DNA from: Butyricimonas paravirosa
GTDB taxonomy: Bacteria > Bacteroidota > Bacteroidia > Bacteroidales > Marinifilaceae
NCBI RefSeq assembly: GCF_032878955.1
Contig: NZ_CP043839.1
Location: 2,728,001-2,792,000, forward strand
DNA: 64,000 nt
Direction: 5' to 3'
Every line of letters begins with the position of its first letter. Position 1 is the stretch's first letter. Made by a program: the position numbers and the translations under genes. Positions 60,738 through 64,000 of the stretch are shown piece by piece. The notes under the pieces are model-generated. The model ran no database searches. It was not told the origin of the DNA and saw only the letters and a list, made by a program, of their open reading frames with translations.

Positions 60738-63700
60738 TTAGAAACTCACGTTCAAGCCTATCGACCAGGTACGCTGGATCGGGTAGTTAAAACCGTTATC
60801 CCCCAATTCCACGTCCCATACCTTGAAGTTCGTGATCAGGAAGGGATTATTGACACGAGCGTAAAATTTTACAGTCTGCATCTTCAGCCTTTGCAAAAAC
60901 TCCCGCGGAAGATTGTAAGCCAATTCGATGGAAGTACAACGCAAGAAACTACATTCGCGCATAAAATAAGTCGATCTGCGTTCTTCCGCTCCACTCCATG
61001 CTTCCTGCGGGTTGTGTACGGAGATAGATTGCGTGGAAAGACGAGGCCAGAAAGGACGTTCCGTCATATTATCGGAACTCCAATGATCGTCATAAATGGC
61101 TTTCAGCATCGCCCGGTTATTCACAAAAGGACTGATACTCGTGGGGTTCATAAAGAAAGCCCGTTTCCCGGATCCTTGGAAAGCGAAACTGAACTCGATA
61201 TTCTTGAAATTAAAGAAACCGCTGAATCCATAAATCACACGGGGAGTCGTCGGGAACCCGATGTACGTGGCATCATTCACGTCAATCACACCATCACCGT
61301 TTATATCGCGATAACGGATGTCTCCCGGCATAATATCTCCTCCTTGGGTAGGGGAGTTGTCGATTTCCGCCTGATCGCGGAAAAGGCCTTCGGCAATATA
61401 ACCGATTTGCTGTGATAATTCATGCCCTTCTCTCCGCTGCCATACCGGTTTGCTCGTGGCTTCCTCAATCTTCCTATAAGTTGCCTTGCTATACGTGAAA
61501 GTTCCGTTCAGAATCATCCACAAATCCGGGGTAAAGGCGTGTTGTATCTTACCCGAAAGGTCGATACCGCGAGAACGGGCCTTACCCACGTTTCCAATTT
61601 GCGGTTTCTCCAAACCGGTAGTCGATGGCATCGTGTAACGGTAATCCAAAATATTATGTCGGACTTCCTGATAGATATCGGCATTGATCTCCACGATACC
61701 ACCGAAAAATCTGGTTTCAATACCAATATTACTCTGTTCGGCAATTTCCCACGTGAGTTTCTCGTTAGGATAAGAAGCCACAAAAGGCCTTGTCAAGGAT
61801 TGTCCACTTGGAGACGGGTCTACCGTACTATCATAATCCAATAATGGCAGATGGGTGAAACGCGGATTCTTAATAACACCGTCATTCCCGACCTTACCCC
61901 ATGAGAAACGGAATTTCAAGAAAGAAAGCCAATGTGCTGTATGATCGGCAAGAAATCTCTCCTTGGAAGCAATCCAAGCACCACCTAATGCGGGGAAAAA
62001 ACCGAATTGGTGATCTTTAGCAAAACGTTCAGACCCGTTATACCCGAAACTGGCCTCCGCAAAATATTTGTCCCTAAACCCGTAGGTCCCACGCATGGAC
62101 AAGCCCAAGTTCCTATTCGGAATACCATCCAACACGGTGGCTGTTGCAGACGTGGTTGTCTCCTGAGCGTTAAGCACAAGCGTCAAACTGGTCTGATGTT
62201 CTCCCCATGCCGCTACGTGCAATCCCCTCACCTCGTAACTCATTTGTGTGGATTGCGAAGCTTTGGATTCATCGTTATCCTTTTCCAATGTTCTTGAAGC
62301 CTTGTTGCTGTTCAGGGCATCCAATTGATGTACTCCGGTTTCAAAATCATAATCTTTCAAGGCATACATGTAAGGCGTTGTTTTATAAGCATTCACGTAA
62401 TACCCTGTCTGGTTCATGGAAACGGAAGCCCGTAACTCCAGCCCTTTAAGAAGGGTTGAAAGGTTGTGTATATACTCCGCACGGGCAACAGCCGAGTAAC
62501 GACGACGGTCCTTGTACCCTTGATGTAATGTCATATAAGGGTTAACCGTTTCCGTGTTCACCCCGCCGAAACGGATATGCGGCCAATTCGAAGCCTCGTC
62601 CGCCGGATAAGTCGGTGCAAAATCTACCGGAGAGGCATTAAAAGCCAAGTAATAAGCCCTGGACACATCGGCATAAGGCCCCCGGTATTTATCCAAATTC
62701 GCCGAAGTATTAATATTCAAACGAATCCCAGCACTCAAATCGATATTCAAATTTGTACGGAAAGAGAAAGTACTATTTTCAATATTACATTTAAACTGGT
62801 TCAGACGATCGGTTTTCAACATACCCTCGTCACGCACGTAATTCACGGATGTGTAATATTGTACCAAACGGGAACCTCCCCGGATATTTAACCCGGCACG
62901 GTGGTTGATGGAATAATCATGGAACATAATATCATACCAGTCATTCGCCGGATATACCCAAGAGGGATATTTATCTGACCCTGTACGCTCGATACGCTCC
63001 ACGCTATACTGCGGAGTGGCATCCGGATTACGAGCCAACAACGCCTGGTTGTACATCTTCATGTAATTGATAGGATCCACCACCTCGATTTCTTTTGTCG
63101 GCATACTTAACACCGCCTCGTAACGAACGGATGTATACACGCTACCTTCCTGTCCTTTTTTCGTGGTGATCAGGATAACCCCGTTCGCACCGCGGGCTCC
63201 ATACATGGCAGTTGCCGATGCATCTTTCATTACACTGAAGGTTTCAATGTCCTCCGGTGTCATGCGGGAAAGGTCCAACTTGGATGACTCCACCCCGTCA
63301 ATCAGGATTAAAGGGTCAATGTTGGCATTGGTCTGGAAAGAGGTAATACCCCGGATGTAGAATTTGGTATTCATTTCCTCTTCCGTCAACGCACCGGGAA
63401 TACCCCCCGTCTGCCATCCCACAATACCGGCAATTTTTCCGGCAAATTGAGAGGTCAGGTCACTACTTGAAGATTTCAAGGTTTTTGCATCTACGGTAGT
63501 AATCGCTGATACCACGCTTTCCTTTTTCTGTTCACCGAAAGCAACGACGGTTACCTCCTCGATATTCTCCGCCGTGGGATTCAAACGGACGTTTAATTTC
63601 GTTTTTCCTTTAAGCGGCACCACTTCCGTTTTGTAACCGATGAACGAGAAACGCAAGGCATCTTCCGGCCGCGAGTTAATCATGTAACGTCCCTCGGTAT

Positions 63701-64000
63701 CCGTGGCCACACCCTGAGTAGTTCCCTGAATCAATACCGTAGCCCCGGGAATGGGATTTCCTTTTTCATCTACAACTCGCCCGGTCACGGCAATCAATTG
63801 TACCGGTTTGACCTTTCTCTCTACGATCACGACCCGATTCTTTTCGAGTACATAATCATAAGGACTGTCTTTCAACAATATCTTCAAGGCCTCGTCCACG
63901 GTAACATCTTTTACCTCCAACGTGAAACGTCGGTTTTTATCCACCACCCCGTTGCTTTGGAAGCCGTAATCAATACCCGATTGCCGGTTGATTTCGACCA
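60738..64000 (-). CDS. SusC/RagA TonB-linked outer membrane receptor, 5' end beyond window
   Basis: The frame stays open to the right edge (codons before position 63947 read VEINRQSGIDYGFQSNGV), so the signal peptide is missing. The visible order is: an STN secretin/TonB N-terminal domain (FTLEVKDVTVDEALKILL), a carboxypeptidase-regulatory-like domain (GRVVDEKGNPIPGATVLIQG), the TonB-box/plug start and plug (MYGARGANGVILITTKKG), and the 22-strand barrel ending TWSIGLNVSF. The STN domain marks a transducer that signals to a FecR/sigma pair, expected upstream to the right of the window. It is the first visible gene of the uptake operon. Confidence 0.95.
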   Translation of the reverse strand, partial: VEINRQSGIDYGFQSNGVVDKNRRFTLEVKDVTVDEALKILLKDSPYDYVLEKNRVVIVERKVKPVQLIAVTGRVVDEKGNPIPGATVLIQGTTQGVATDTEGRYMINSRPEDALRFSFIGYKTEVVPLKGKTKLNVRLNPTAENIEEVTVVAFGEQKKESVVSAITTVDAKTLKSSSSDLTSQFAGKIAGIVGWQTGGIPGALTEEEMNTKFYIRGITSFQTNANIDPLILIDGVESSKLDLSRMTPEDIETFSVMKDASATAMYGARGANGVILITTKKGQEGSVYTSVRYEAVLSMPTKEIEVVDPINYMKMYNQALLARNPDATPQYSVERIERTGSDKYPSWVYPANDWYDIMFHDYSINHRAGLNIRGGSRLVQYYTSVNYVRDEGMLKTDRLNQFKCNIENSTFSFRTNLNIDLSAGIRLNINTSANLDKYRGPYADVSRAYYLAFNASPVDFAPTYPADEASNWPHIRFGGVNTETVNPYMTLHQGYKDRRRYSAVARAEYIHNLSTLLKGLELRASVSMNQTGYYVNAYKTTPYMYALKDYDFETGVHQLDALNSNKASRTLEKDNDESKASQSTQMSYEVRGLHVAAWGEHQTSLTLVLNAQETTTSATATVLDGIPNRNLGLSMRGTYGFRDKYFAEASFGYNGSERFAKDHQFGFFPALGGAWIASKERFLADHTAHWLSFLKFRFSWGKVGNDGVIKNPRFTHLPLLDYDSTVDPSPSGQSLTRPFVASYPNEKLTWEIAEQSNIGIETRFFGGIVEINADIYQEVRHNILDYRYTMPSTTGLEKPQIGNVGKARSRGIDLSGKIQHAFTPDLWMILNGTFTYSKATYRKIEEATSKPVWQRREGHELSQQIGYIAEGLFRDQAEIDNSPTQGGDIMPGDIRYRDINGDGVIDVNDATYIGFPTTPRVIYGFSGFFNFKNIEFSFAFQGSGKRAFFMNPTSISPFVNNRAMLKAIYDDHWSSDNMTERPFWPRLSTQSISVHNPQEAWSGAEERRSTYFMRECSFLRCTSIELAYNLPREFLQRLKMQTVKFYARVNNPFLITNFKVWDVELGDNGFNYPIQRTWSIGLNVSF

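Overview
The window is chromosomal DNA from a Bacteroidota bacterium, most likely of the order Bacteroidales. The evidence is SusC/SusD pairs, Bacteroides-type ECF sigma/FecR regulators, DUF6266 proteins, many TlpA- and DUF4998/DUF4959-type surface proteins, and repeated TTTG-N19-TAnnTTTG promoters with weak Shine-Dalgarno sequences. A family such as Odoribacteraceae (Butyricimonas-like) is only a guess. No rRNA, tRNA or CRISPR was seen.

Left edge (1-5.8 kb): a FecR anti-sigma gene (cut by the edge) and its ECF sigma gene are separated by a free-standing Rpn/PD-(D/E)XK transposase-nuclease gene with its own promoter and terminator. Housekeeping genes rsgA, rdgB and recO follow, then a possible 25-codon gene.

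Efflux island 1 (5.8-21.3 kb) is the most remarkable locus. It runs ABC ATPase, 1127-aa ABC-2 permease with an M1-peptidase-like region lacking HExxH and a golvesin-type C-terminus, TolC, MFP adaptor, RND pump, a 1579-aa RND pump fused to an ABC ATPase, and a small ABC-2 permease. The fused ATPase appears to be split by a multi-TM insertion of about 175 residues, and both RND proteins lack the usual TM10 lysine. The locus looks like a hybrid proton/ATP-driven tripartite machine.

Middle (21.5-42.7 kb): two orphan proteins, dnaG, and a conventional TetR-TolC-MFP-RND-PG0541 efflux operon with a visible TetR-type operator. Then come yitT, an apparently intact but orphan cobalamin riboswitch pointing into the back of nadD, the nadD-gmk-[four-helix-bundle gene]-yicC unit, uraA, a lone pstS, an AAA ATPase behind a very large palindrome, lepA and a secreted nitrilase.

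Accessory region (42.7-51 kb): a GC-rich minus-strand cassette resembling phage lysis genes (DUF6266, HTH, holin, amidase, DUF6266, 54-aa TM peptide). It is followed by a possible RhuM fragment, an AlbA_2/RecG-like ATPase, a LytTR protein, short secreted proteins and an HExxH lipoprotein.

Right end (51-64 kb): a minus-strand nutrient-uptake locus read SusC (5' end cut), SusD, two surface lipoproteins, a secreted tandem TldD-type protease and a TlpA-like thioredoxin. The protease and thioredoxin suggest a peptide or glycopeptide substrate.

Three intergenic repeat families run through the window: 7-bp-period AT-rich arrays (at least eleven), 9-bp-period TTTATAAAG arrays (five), and MITE-like palindromic elements (three). 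Several arrays form the actual 3' ends of genes.
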